64,000 nucleotides of DNA, taken from DATJGR01 sp963812255. GTDB lineage: Bacteria > Pseudomonadota > Gammaproteobacteria > Pseudomonadales > Azotimanducaceae. How positions within the stretch are numbered: position 1 is the first letter of the stretch; the number at the start of each line of letters is the position of its first letter. Location: the NCBI GenBank assembly GCA_963812255.1, contig CAWEUM010000003.1, forward strand, positions 744,001-808,000, in the 5' to 3' direction. The position numbers and the translations under genes were made by a program. The notes below the pieces were generated by a model that was not told where the DNA came from, made no database searches, and saw nothing but the letters and a program-made list of their open reading frames with translations. Shown here piece after piece: positions 45,284 to 52,694 of the stretch.

Positions 45284-46429
45284 TCAGAGTCGACACAGAA
45301 TGTCCGCCGCACGCGCCAGGGTCGCGTCGTCCTTCGCGAAGCAGAAACGCAGCAGCCTCAGTTCCGGGGCGTGCTGATAGAAGACCGACACCGGAATCGA
45401 CGCCACACCCGCCTCGATCGTCAATCGTCGCGCGAGGTCAACGTCGCGCTCGCTCGACACACGTGAATAGTCAAGCAACTGAAAATACGTGCCTGCACTC
45501 GGCGTGACCGCGAAGCGCGAATCCGCCAGCAAGCCAACGAACAGGTCGCGTTTGCGCTGGTAGAAGGCACCGAGCGACGTGGCATGCTCCGGCGCGGCCG
45601 CCATGAAATCCGCCAGCGCATGCTGAATCGGCGTGTTCGCGACGAAATTGACGTACTGATGAACGCGCCTCAGTTCGACTGTCAGTTCGGGCGGCGCAAC
45701 GCAATAGCCGGTCTTCCAGCCCGTCGTATGGAACGTCTTTCCGAACGACGAAGTGACAAAGCTGCGGGCATACAGATCCGGATATCTGAGTAGACTTTCG
45801 TGCCGCGCGCCATCGAACACGATATGTTCGTAGACCTCATCTCCGACGATGAAAAATCCCTGCGCGCGAGACAGTTCCTGCAGCACCTGCATGTCTGACT
45901 CGCGCCATACCGACCCCGTTGGGTTATGCGGCGTGTTGATGATGATCAATCGTGTTTGCGGCGTGATCGCATCGCGCACGCGATCCCAGTCCGGAGTGAA
46001 CGACGGCGTCGTCAACGGCACGTGCCGCGTCACGCCGCCGGCCAAGGTGACCGCGGGTTCGTAGCTGTCGTATGCCGGATCGAAAACGATGACCTCGTCC
46101 CACGGCCGCACAACGGCCGTGATTGCACAGAAGATTGCCTCCGTTGCACCGGCCGTAATCGTGACCTCGGCGTCCATATCAACGCGGCGTCCGTAAACGT
46201 CTGCCACCTTCCGGGCGACCTGCTCGCGCAACGCCGGCACCCCGGGCATCGGCGCATATTGATTGTGGCCGTGCGTCAAATGGTGCACCGCGCGTTCGAG
46301 CAGCAGGGATGGTCCGTCGAAATCGGGAAATCCCTGCGACAGGTTGATCGCATCGTGTTCGCCAGCCAGTTGCGACATCAGCGTGAAAATCGTCGTGCCC
46401 ACATGAGGCAGTTTGCTGTCTAGGAGCAT
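45284..46429 (-). CDS. PLP-dependent aminotransferase, methionine aminotransferase-like
   Basis: A 381-residue class I/II aminotransferase of the YbdL/kynurenine-aminotransferase-like group. The N-terminal INLSQGFPDFDG is typical. NTPHNPTG binds PLP, DEVYEHIVFD follows, and the Schiff-base Lys lies in SFGKTFHTTGWKTGY. E. coli YbdL uses methionine, and this gene diverges from a methyl-cycle regulator/ahcY operon, so methionine salvage is a sensible role. ATG 46429 gives the standard start; the upstream open frame runs into the operator. Confidence 0.87.
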   Translation of the reverse strand: MLLDSKLPHVGTTIFTLMSQLAGEHDAINLSQGFPDFDGPSLLLERAVHHLTHGHNQYAPMPGVPALREQVARKVADVYGRRVDMDAEVTITAGATEAIFCAITAVVRPWDEVIVFDPAYDSYEPAVTLAGGVTRHVPLTTPSFTPDWDRVRDAITPQTRLIIINTPHNPTGSVWRESDMQVLQELSRAQGFFIVGDEVYEHIVFDGARHESLLRYPDLYARSFVTSSFGKTFHTTGWKTGYCVAPPELTVELRRVHQYVNFVANTPIQHALADFMAAAPEHATSLGAFYQRKRDLFVGLLADSRFAVTPSAGTYFQLLDYSRVSSERDVDLARRLTIEAGVASIPVSVFYQHAPELRLLRFCFAKDDATLARAADILCRL

Positions 46430-46512
46430 CGAAGATACCGAAGCGCGCGAAGCCAAGATTGTCGCAGTTGTCTCGGTCGATCCGGTAGTCGGACGTTGCA
46501 TCGAAATTCTGT

Positions 46513-46556
46513 ATAAAAATATTTTGATGTTGATTACGCGGGTTGTTATCATCCGC
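46513..46556. promoter_or_regulatory. AT-rich operator/promoter between aminotransferase and SahR-like gene
   Basis: A stretch far richer in A/T than its surroundings contains a perfect 10-bp palindrome, AAAATATTTT (46516-46525), and an imperfect dyad GATG...CATC (46526-46553). It lies between the divergent starts at 46429 and 46587. Auto-binding by the SahR-like ArsR protein is likely, since ArsR regulators favour such palindromes near their own promoters. Confidence 0.6.
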
Positions 46557-46586
46557 GTGCCGTATCTCGAAGCCACCACCACATTG

Positions 46587-47549
46587 ATGACCGCATCGGC
46601 GGGTTATGAAGCGTTTCTCAGCACCACCCGCGCGGCGGCCGATCCGCTGCGCGCCGACATCCTGCGCGCGCTGCGCAAGGATTCGTTCGGCGTGCTGGAA
46701 CTTGCGCACATCTTCAATGTGGCGCAACCCGCGTTGAGCCATCATCTGAAGATCCTCAACCGCGCCGGACTGGTCGCGACACGGCGGGACGGGAACGGTA
46801 TCTACTATCGCCGCGCTCAGCCGAAGTCGGACTGCACCGTGCACGATTACGTCACCCATCTTTTCGAGACGCTGGACGGGTTCGAAATCGACGACGCGTT
46901 GCAACGGCGCATGAATCACGTCCACGCCGAGCGTGCCGAGCGCAGTCGGAAATTCTTTGCCGACCACGCTCGCGAATTCGCCGACCAGCGCGAGCTGATC
47001 TGCGCGCCGGACACCTATCTCGCAACGTTGAGCGACATGGTCGACAGCGCGCGTTGTTCGCGCAAGCGCGCGCTCGACGTCGGGCCTGGTGACGGCGAGA
47101 CGCTGCTGATGCTCGCCACACGCTTCACCACGGTGCTCGGCATCGACAACTCGGCAGAAATGCTCGAGCGGGCGCGCGCCGGCATCCGCAGCGCCAATCC
47201 CGACAACGTCACGCTACGTCTGAAGTCGTTCGAGTCGCTCGAGACGCCGCGGCAGGATCTGATCCTGTTCGCGATGGTGCTTCACCACGCGGCATCGCCG
47301 CGACGGTTCATCGAGCACGCCTATCGGTTGCTGCACGACCGCGGCACGCTTGCCGTCGTGGAGTTGGTCGACCACGAGCAGGAATGGGCCCGGGCCGCCT
47401 GTGGTGACCTGTGGCTCGGTTTCGATCCCGTCGATCTGAACAGCTGGGCGGCCGAAGCTGGCTTCCAACCGGGGACCAGCCAGTACCTCGCTCAGCGCAA
47501 CGGTTTTCGCATCCAATGTCTCTCTTATCAGAAAGGAGCAACGCAGTGA
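46587..47549 (+). CDS. ArsR HTH fused to SAM-dependent methyltransferase, SahR-like
   Basis: A ~320-residue two-domain protein. The N-terminal ArsR-type winged helix spans ~10-90 (PLRADILRALRKDSFGVLEL, VAQPALSHHLKILNRAGLV). The C-terminal methyltransferase domain carries ALDVGPGDGETLLML (SAM motif I) and VLGIDNSAEMLERA. It is followed by ahcY with a 4-nt overlap (GTGA). In Proteobacteria SahR of this type represses methionine-cycle genes and responds to S-adenosylhomocysteine; here the methyltransferase-like fold would be the SAH sensor. Earlier in-frame starts at 46527 and 46557 exist. Confidence 0.85.
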   Translation: MTASAGYEAFLSTTRAAADPLRADILRALRKDSFGVLELAHIFNVAQPALSHHLKILNRAGLVATRRDGNGIYYRRAQPKSDCTVHDYVTHLFETLDGFEIDDALQRRMNHVHAERAERSRKFFADHAREFADQRELICAPDTYLATLSDMVDSARCSRKRALDVGPGDGETLLMLATRFTTVLGIDNSAEMLERARAGIRSANPDNVTLRLKSFESLETPRQDLILFAMVLHHAASPRRFIEHAYRLLHDRGTLAVVELVDHEQEWARAACGDLWLGFDPVDLNSWAAEAGFQPGTSQYLAQRNGFRIQCLSYQKGATQ

Positions 47550-48913
47550 CCCAACAGGATTACAAGGTGGCGGACATCGGACTCGCCGAATTCGGCCGCA
47601 AGGAGATCCGGCTCGCGGAGGCCGAAATGCCCGCATTGATTGCGCTGCGCCGCAAGTATCAGGCGAGCCAGCCGCTGAAAGGCGCGCGCATCATCGGTTG
47701 CATTCACATGACCGTGCAGACCGCGGTGTTGATCGAGACGCTGTGCGCACTCGGCGCCGAGGTCCGCTGGTCTTCGTGCAATATCTTCTCGACCCAGGAC
47801 CACGCGGCCGCAGCGACCGCTGCTGCGGGCGTACCCGTGTTCGCATGGAAAGGCGAAACCGAAGAGGAGTACTGGTGGTGCATCGAACAGACGATCAACA
47901 AGGACGGCAAGCCGTGGAATGCGAACCTGCTCCTCGACGACGGCGGCGACCTGACCCAGCGCATCCACGAAGTGTACCCACAGATGCTCGAACGCATGCA
48001 TGGCATCAGCGAGGAAACGACGACCGGCGTGCACCGCCTCTACGACATGTTGAAAGCCGCCACCCTGAAAGTGCCGGTGATCAACGTCAATGACTCGGTG
48101 ACCAAGTCGAAGAACGACAACAAGTACGGCTGCCGGCACAGCCTCAGCGACGCGATCAAGCGCGGCACCGACATGCTGCTGGCCGGCCGCCGCGCGCTGG
48201 TGATCGGCTACGGCGACGTCGGCAAGGGCTCTGCTCAGAGCCTGCGCCAGGAGAGCATGGTGGTGCGGGTTGCCGAGGTCGATCCGATCTGCGCGATGCA
48301 GGCATGCATGGACGGTTATGAGGTCGTCTCACCGTACCTCGATGGCCTCAACACGGGTCGCGACGAAGACATCGACAAACGTCTGCTCGGCAGCACTGAT
48401 CTCGTCGTCACCTGCACCGGCAATTCGAACGTCTGTGACGCCGCCATGCTGAAATCGCTGAAGCGCGGCGCGGTGGTCTGCAACATCGGCCATTTCGACA
48501 ATGAAATCGACACCGCCTACATGCGCCAGCACTGGCGCTGGGACAAGGTCAAAGATCAGGTCCATCAGATCTACCGCAGCGGGGACGTGGACGACTATCT
48601 GATCCTGCTGTCGGAAGGCCGGCTCGTGAATCTGGGCAACGCGATGGGTCACCCGTCGCGCGTCATGGACGGTTCGTTCGCCAACCAGGTGCTCGCGCAA
48701 ATGCACCTGTACGAGCAGCGCTGGGCAGACCAACCGCCCAATCAGCGCGCACCAGTTACCATTGAAGTACTGCCGAAAAAACTCGACGAGGAAGTCGCGC
48801 AACTGATGGTCGAAGGCTTCGGCGGCGTGGTCACGCGCTTGACTGCGCCGCAAGCGAGCTATATCGGCGTGAGTGTCGAGGGCCCATTCAAGCCCGAGAC
48901 GTACAAATACTAG
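47546..48913 (+). CDS. ahcY: adenosylhomocysteinase
   Basis: A 455-residue S-adenosylhomocysteine hydrolase, splitting SAH to adenosine and homocysteine. The NAD-binding VIGYGDVGKGSAQ and substrate-domain signatures (CNIFSTQDHAAAA, NVNDSVTKSKNDNKYGCRHSL) are complete, and the C-terminus ends KPETYKY, the lysine/tyrosine tail that reaches the partner's NAD site. GTG 47546 has AAAGGAG seven bases upstream and overlaps the SahR-like stop (GTGA), so both are co-translated. Confidence 0.97.
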   Translation: MTQQDYKVADIGLAEFGRKEIRLAEAEMPALIALRRKYQASQPLKGARIIGCIHMTVQTAVLIETLCALGAEVRWSSCNIFSTQDHAAAATAAAGVPVFAWKGETEEEYWWCIEQTINKDGKPWNANLLLDDGGDLTQRIHEVYPQMLERMHGISEETTTGVHRLYDMLKAATLKVPVINVNDSVTKSKNDNKYGCRHSLSDAIKRGTDMLLAGRRALVIGYGDVGKGSAQSLRQESMVVRVAEVDPICAMQACMDGYEVVSPYLDGLNTGRDEDIDKRLLGSTDLVVTCTGNSNVCDAAMLKSLKRGAVVCNIGHFDNEIDTAYMRQHWRWDKVKDQVHQIYRSGDVDDYLILLSEGRLVNLGNAMGHPSRVMDGSFANQVLAQMHLYEQRWADQPPNQRAPVTIEVLPKKLDEEVAQLMVEGFGGVVTRLTAPQASYIGVSVEGPFKPETYKY

Positions 48914-48928
48914 GTACTGGGAAGAAAA

Positions 48929-48970
48929 AGGGTCGGAGCGCCTTTCAGAACGGAAAGGTCCTTTGACCCT
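48929..48970. repeat. long imperfect palindrome after ahcY, REP-like and possible terminator
   Basis: Arms AGGGTC (48929-48934) and GACCCT (48965-48970) enclose an inner stem CCTTTC (48941-48946) with GGAAAGG (48952-48958). The right side is followed by GTTTCG, only a weak T-run. Its left half (AGGGTC, G, GAGCG) resembles the left arm of the palindrome at 38531-38555. It may serve as ahcY terminator or represent a REP-type element. Confidence 0.6.
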
Positions 48971-48991
48971 GTTTCGAGGAGCCGAGTCATC

Positions 48992-49924
48992 ATTGCGGAA
49001 GCGGCACAGCCGAAGTTGCTGTTCGTCACCGGCAAGGGCGGCGTGGGCAAGAGCGCCATTGCCACATCGCTCGCCGCGCGCGCCGCGCGGTCGGGCCGAA
49101 AGAGTCTGCTGGTCGTGCAGCACCAGACGGGGTATACGCACCCGCAACTCGGCGTCGCAGGAACCTACGAACCGGTTCGGATAGAACCGAACCTGGAACT
49201 GTGCAGCGTCGACGGTCGATCGGCCCTGAAAGAATACGTGCACCGCACGATGCTGCTGCCCGGACTGTATGACTGGTTTCTCAATGGCGCGGCGCTGCAG
49301 CATTTCATCGAAGCTGCGCCCGGCTTCGAAGAACTGATGTGCCTCGGCAAGCTCTACGATCTGGTCTCGGCGTCGAACTACGAACTCGTGGTGTTCGACG
49401 GACCGGCCACGGGCCACGCGGCGCTGATGTTGCGCACACCGCGCACCACCGGTACCGCAGTGCGAACCGGTCCGTTGCATCACAGTGCGCTCAAGATCCA
49501 GCTGATGCTGGAGAACGACGTCACCACTCGCATCGTCATTGTTTCGCTGCCGGAAGAAATGGCCGTTCGCGAAGCACTCGAACTGGCGAGCTATGTGAGA
49601 GGCGATCTCGCCATGCATCTCGGCCAGATGATCGTCAATCGAGTCACGCCGCAGCTGTTCAGCGCGGCGGAAATCGATGCACTCTCGGCAACAGACGAAG
49701 CGTCACCCTCGCTGGCGCGTATCACCCGCGCGGCCGTCGCACATTTCGAGCGCGCGTCCGCACACGCGCGCCACGTCGAGATGCTGCGCGAGCAACTCCC
49801 ACGTCTCACGCATCTCATGCCCCACCTCATCGAGGTGCCACAGATCGTTCTACCGCGCCACGACCAGGCCAGTCTGATCGACGGCATCGTCGCGAGTCTC
49901 GGTGATGGCGCGCAGCATGGCTGA
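48992..49924 (+). CDS. ArsA/Get3-like ATPase, first of a pair
   Basis: A ~302-310-residue SIMIBI ATPase. The deviant Walker A is complete (TGKGGVGKSAIA, with the signature Lys that acts across the dimer). The switch I region, normally DPAHS, reads VVQHQTGYTH, so the catalytic Asp is missing. The switch II region is FDGPATGHAALML. Start uncertain: the first canonical codon is TTG 49016, giving an N-terminus right at beta1 but without a ribosome site. GAGGAG (48976-48981) lies 7 and 10 nt before ATC 48989 and ATT 48992, so a non-AUG start such as ATT is possible and is adopted here tentatively. It overlaps the second ATPase gene by 8 bp. Confidence 0.82.
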   Translation: MAEAAQPKLLFVTGKGGVGKSAIATSLAARAARSGRKSLLVVQHQTGYTHPQLGVAGTYEPVRIEPNLELCSVDGRSALKEYVHRTMLLPGLYDWFLNGAALQHFIEAAPGFEELMCLGKLYDLVSASNYELVVFDGPATGHAALMLRTPRTTGTAVRTGPLHHSALKIQLMLENDVTTRIVIVSLPEEMAVREALELASYVRGDLAMHLGQMIVNRVTPQLFSAAEIDALSATDEASPSLARITRAAVAHFERASAHARHVEMLREQLPRLTHLMPHLIEVPQIVLPRHDQASLIDGIVASLGDGAQHG

Positions 49925-51092
49925 CGCGACCGAACTCGACGTCGCGGCGCTCGTGGAGCAAAAACGCATCGTCATCTGCTGTGGCGGAGGGGGTGTCGGC
50001 AAGACGACCACCGCGGCTGCGCTCGGCTACCTTGCCGCACTGCAGGGGCGCAAAGCGCTCGTGATCACCATCGACCCCGCGCGACGCCTGGCTCAGGCGC
50101 TCGGTCTCGATGCCCTGGACGACGCGCCGCAGCGAATCGCCATCCCGTCGGTGGCGGGCGAAATGCACGCGATGATGCTCGATACCAAGCGCACGTTCGA
50201 CGCACTGATCGAACAGTACGCGCCGAGCAATGCAGCCCGCGAAACGATCTTCGCGAATCGCTACTACCAGCACCTGTCGAATTCGCTGGCCGGTTCGCGC
50301 GAGTTCATGGCGATGGAGAAGGTGTACGAACTGGCTACTGGATCGACCTATGACCTGCTGGTCGTCGATACGCCGCCCGCACAACACGCGCTCGATTTTC
50401 TCGACGCCCCGGCGCGTCTGTTCGATTTGTTCGAGGGTTCATTCGTCAACCTGCTGCTGCAGCCGTATCGCGTCGCCGGACGCATCGGCTTCGATCTGTT
50501 CCGACGCTCGTCCGATCGATTGTTGAAGGTCTTCGAGCGCCTGACGGGCTACGACGTGTTGAGGGATCTGTCGGACTTCTTTCTCGCCTTCGCCGGCATG
50601 TCCACAGGATTCAAGGAACGCTCACAGCGCCTGTTGGAGATGCTGCGTCAGTCCGATACCAGCTTCCTGTTGATCTGCTCACCGGAGCCTGCAAGTCTCG
50701 CGCAGGTCGATCGTTTCTTTGGCCGATTGTCGCAGGATGCGATGCCGATCGCTGGCGTCATCATCAATCGCGTGCATCAGGCGGATGCAATCCTCGACGA
50801 TTCGAGTTACAGCCTGACGCCGCACGACGGCGCGCTGATCGCGGCCGCGTCGAATCGCCTGCTCGACGGTGTCGATCTGACCCGGCGGCTGCTCACCGCG
50901 TACCGGGAACAGTTGACATTGGCGGCAATCGACCGCACCGCAATCGATGCGACCGACTGGGCGCACGACCACGTCGCCATGCGCAAAGTGCCGCAGTTCG
51001 ATCGCGACCTGCACAGCCTCGCCGATGTGGCAGCGTTTGCCGAGCGTCTGCGGATCGATGCTCAACCGAGTACCGCGACCGCCCCGACATAA
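49917..51092 (+). CDS. ArsA/Get3-like ATPase, second of a pair
   Basis: A 391-residue SIMIBI ATPase. The P-loop reads CCGGGGVGKTTTA, so the phosphate-binding Lys (GVGKT) is present but the signature Lys (normally K-G-G) is replaced by Gly. Switch I is intact (ITIDPARRLAQAL). Switch II is DTPPAQHALDFL. The long C-terminal helical part is typical of paired ArsA-like ATPases such as Rv3679-Rv3680 of mycobacteria. It overlaps the first ATPase gene by 8 bp and converges with the phosphopantetheinyl transferase gene (31-bp overlap). A heterodimer with the first protein is very likely. Confidence 0.85.
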   Translation: MADATELDVAALVEQKRIVICCGGGGVGKTTTAAALGYLAALQGRKALVITIDPARRLAQALGLDALDDAPQRIAIPSVAGEMHAMMLDTKRTFDALIEQYAPSNAARETIFANRYYQHLSNSLAGSREFMAMEKVYELATGSTYDLLVVDTPPAQHALDFLDAPARLFDLFEGSFVNLLLQPYRVAGRIGFDLFRRSSDRLLKVFERLTGYDVLRDLSDFFLAFAGMSTGFKERSQRLLEMLRQSDTSFLLICSPEPASLAQVDRFFGRLSQDAMPIAGVIINRVHQADAILDDSSYSLTPHDGALIAAASNRLLDGVDLTRRLLTAYREQLTLAAIDRTAIDATDWAHDHVAMRKVPQFDRDLHSLADVAAFAERLRIDAQPSTATAPT

Positions 51093-51691
51093 CTCGCCGA
51101 AACAGGCACCGACACAGCATGTATCGGATATTCGACGAGCGCAGAGGCGAAACGGATCTCGCCGGTGGCGGCGACATGCTCGAGCCGCAAGTCGCGCATC
51201 GCCGCCAGACCTCGGCCAATCGCCTTGGTCGCGGCTTCGACGAGTGTGAACGCCGCAATCAGTTCGATCGAGGCCGCGTCCCGCACCTGGGCCACGATCC
51301 GGACGCGTTCGATCGCTCGTGTGGTTCGCTGCGCGGCCTCCAGATCGACCCCGAGTGGCCGATCGCCCCAGCCGATCAGTACCGCGCCCGCGCTATGTGA
51401 CAGGTTGAATTCCACGCCACCCGCGTGCTGCGGCTTGCCAAAGTCGTCCGGAGTGATAGGGATCACGGCAGGATCCCCGCGCAGTATCTCGCCGAGGGAT
51501 CGACGCAGAAAAGCGCGCGATGCTACGTATTCCAGCCGCCGTCGCACCGCTCTGAACTCGGCTGCCCTGTTGCGTTCCGCGGGCGACAGTATCGCCAGAT
51601 CAGCATTCGCGATCTCATCCGGTAATCGCGCCCAGCGCAGTTCGACGCCGAGATAGCGGCCATGCCAGGTTGCCACCGCCCCCAAGGTCAT
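51062..51691 (-). CDS. 4'-phosphopantetheinyl transferase (Sfp type)
   Basis: A 209-residue enzyme that transfers the phosphopantetheine arm of CoA to a carrier-protein Ser. The Mg2+/CoA motifs are present as GVDLEAA and FTLVEAATKAIGRG (E and K of the [FW]xxxExxxK signature), with FNLSHSAG before them. Sfp types are usually linked to carrier proteins of secondary or specialised lipid pathways; the adjoining fatty-acyl-AMP ligase fits. No carrier-protein gene lies in the window. ATG 51691 follows the epimerase stop by 4 nt. Confidence 0.88.
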   Translation of the reverse strand: MTLGAVATWHGRYLGVELRWARLPDEIANADLAILSPAERNRAAEFRAVRRRLEYVASRAFLRRSLGEILRGDPAVIPITPDDFGKPQHAGGVEFNLSHSAGAVLIGWGDRPLGVDLEAAQRTTRAIERVRIVAQVRDAASIELIAAFTLVEAATKAIGRGLAAMRDLRLEHVAATGEIRFASALVEYPIHAVSVPVSASYVGAVAVLG

Positions 51692-51695
51692 GCCG

Positions 51696-52694
51696 CTAGT
51701 CGCCTCGCTCGTTGTGTCGTTCGTCGCGCTGCCCGCCGGTTGGCTCATCGACACGCTCGAGCGGAAAGCTGAGACGCAGACCTTCGGCGAATCCCACCTC
51801 CGGCCGCCACTGCAGTGCCTGGCGAACATCCTGCGTGTAGCACACCCAATCCAGATGGAACAGTTCGCGGACCTTGCCCGACGTCAGCATCGGCGCACGA
51901 TGGAACATGCGCCCCAACCATTGATTCATGGCGCCGAGGCTGGCGAGCGCGGCGCGCGGCACATTGAGCCGGCGTACCGGCGCGCCACGCAGTTCGGTGG
52001 CGATCCGGATCATCTCGGACCAGTCGTAACCACCGGGCGTGCCGTCATCCAATTCGAAGCAACCGCCCTCGACTGACGGCTCCGAGAGCCACGCGCTGAT
52101 CGCACGCACCAGATCCGTCACATAGATCAGCGACGTGCGGCCCGAGTGGCCCGGTACGATGGCGAGCCCCCGCAGCATCAGACCGAACAGCGGTGCAAGT
52201 TCCTTATCGCCCGGTCCGTAGACCGCGGGCGGTCGAAACAGCGTCCAGGGTACCGGGCCATTGCTCAGCGCAACCTCGCCGCGTCGCTTGCTCTTCGCAT
52301 ACATTGAAAGCTGTGGTTCACGCGCGGCCAGCGACGAAAGCGCCAGGCCCCGTGCTACCCCGGCCGCCGCCGCAGCGCCCGCGAGACGTTCGGTACCGAC
52401 CACATTGATTGTCTCGAAGTCCTGGGTCCGCGCACCGCGCACCGCGCCCGCGCAATGAACCACCGCGCTGGCGCCCTCGAGAAGTTGTTCGACACCCGGA
52501 CCTTCGACGAGATCACCGGTTATCCAGGTGAGTTGTCCGTCAAATGAGCGGCGCGGCGTTCGGGTCAATGCCCGTACGGTGATACCGTCGCGGCGCAGCT
52601 GTTGCAGCAAATGGGTGCCGATGAATCCGGTCGCGCCGGTCACCGCGACACACTGGTCTTTCCGTCGGGTAACCGCTGCGTCGGACGCGGTCAG
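51696..52694 (-). CDS. NAD-dependent epimerase/dehydratase, CerR-like
   Basis: A ~332-residue extended SDR. The NAD motif is VTGATGFIGTHLL, the active-site Tyr/Lys is YAKSK, and VYGPGD follows. In Caulobacter-type sphingolipid clusters an enzyme of this family (CerR) reduces the oxidised ceramide, and neighbours here fit that role, but the substrate cannot be read from the sequence. No ATG or GTG lies at a suitable place. CTG 52694 overlaps the acyl-AMP ligase stop (CTGA) and is adopted as likely start. The only ATG in frame (52835) would overlap that gene by 145 bp. Confidence 0.7.
   Translation of the reverse strand: MTASDAAVTRRKDQCVAVTGATGFIGTHLLQQLRRDGITVRALTRTPRRSFDGQLTWITGDLVEGPGVEQLLEGASAVVHCAGAVRGARTQDFETINVVGTERLAGAAAAAGVARGLALSSLAAREPQLSMYAKSKRRGEVALSNGPVPWTLFRPPAVYGPGDKELAPLFGLMLRGLAIVPGHSGRTSLIYVTDLVRAISAWLSEPSVEGGCFELDDGTPGGYDWSEMIRIATELRGAPVRRLNVPRAALASLGAMNQWLGRMFHRAPMLTSGKVRELFHLDWVCYTQDVRQALQWRPEVGFAEGLRLSFPLERVDEPTGGQRDERHNERGD

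Noticed and set aside
46430..46586. SAH riboswitch upstream of the SahR-like/ahcY operon
   Set aside because: No match to the conserved SAH-riboswitch core was seen; an ArsR-type regulator is present instead.
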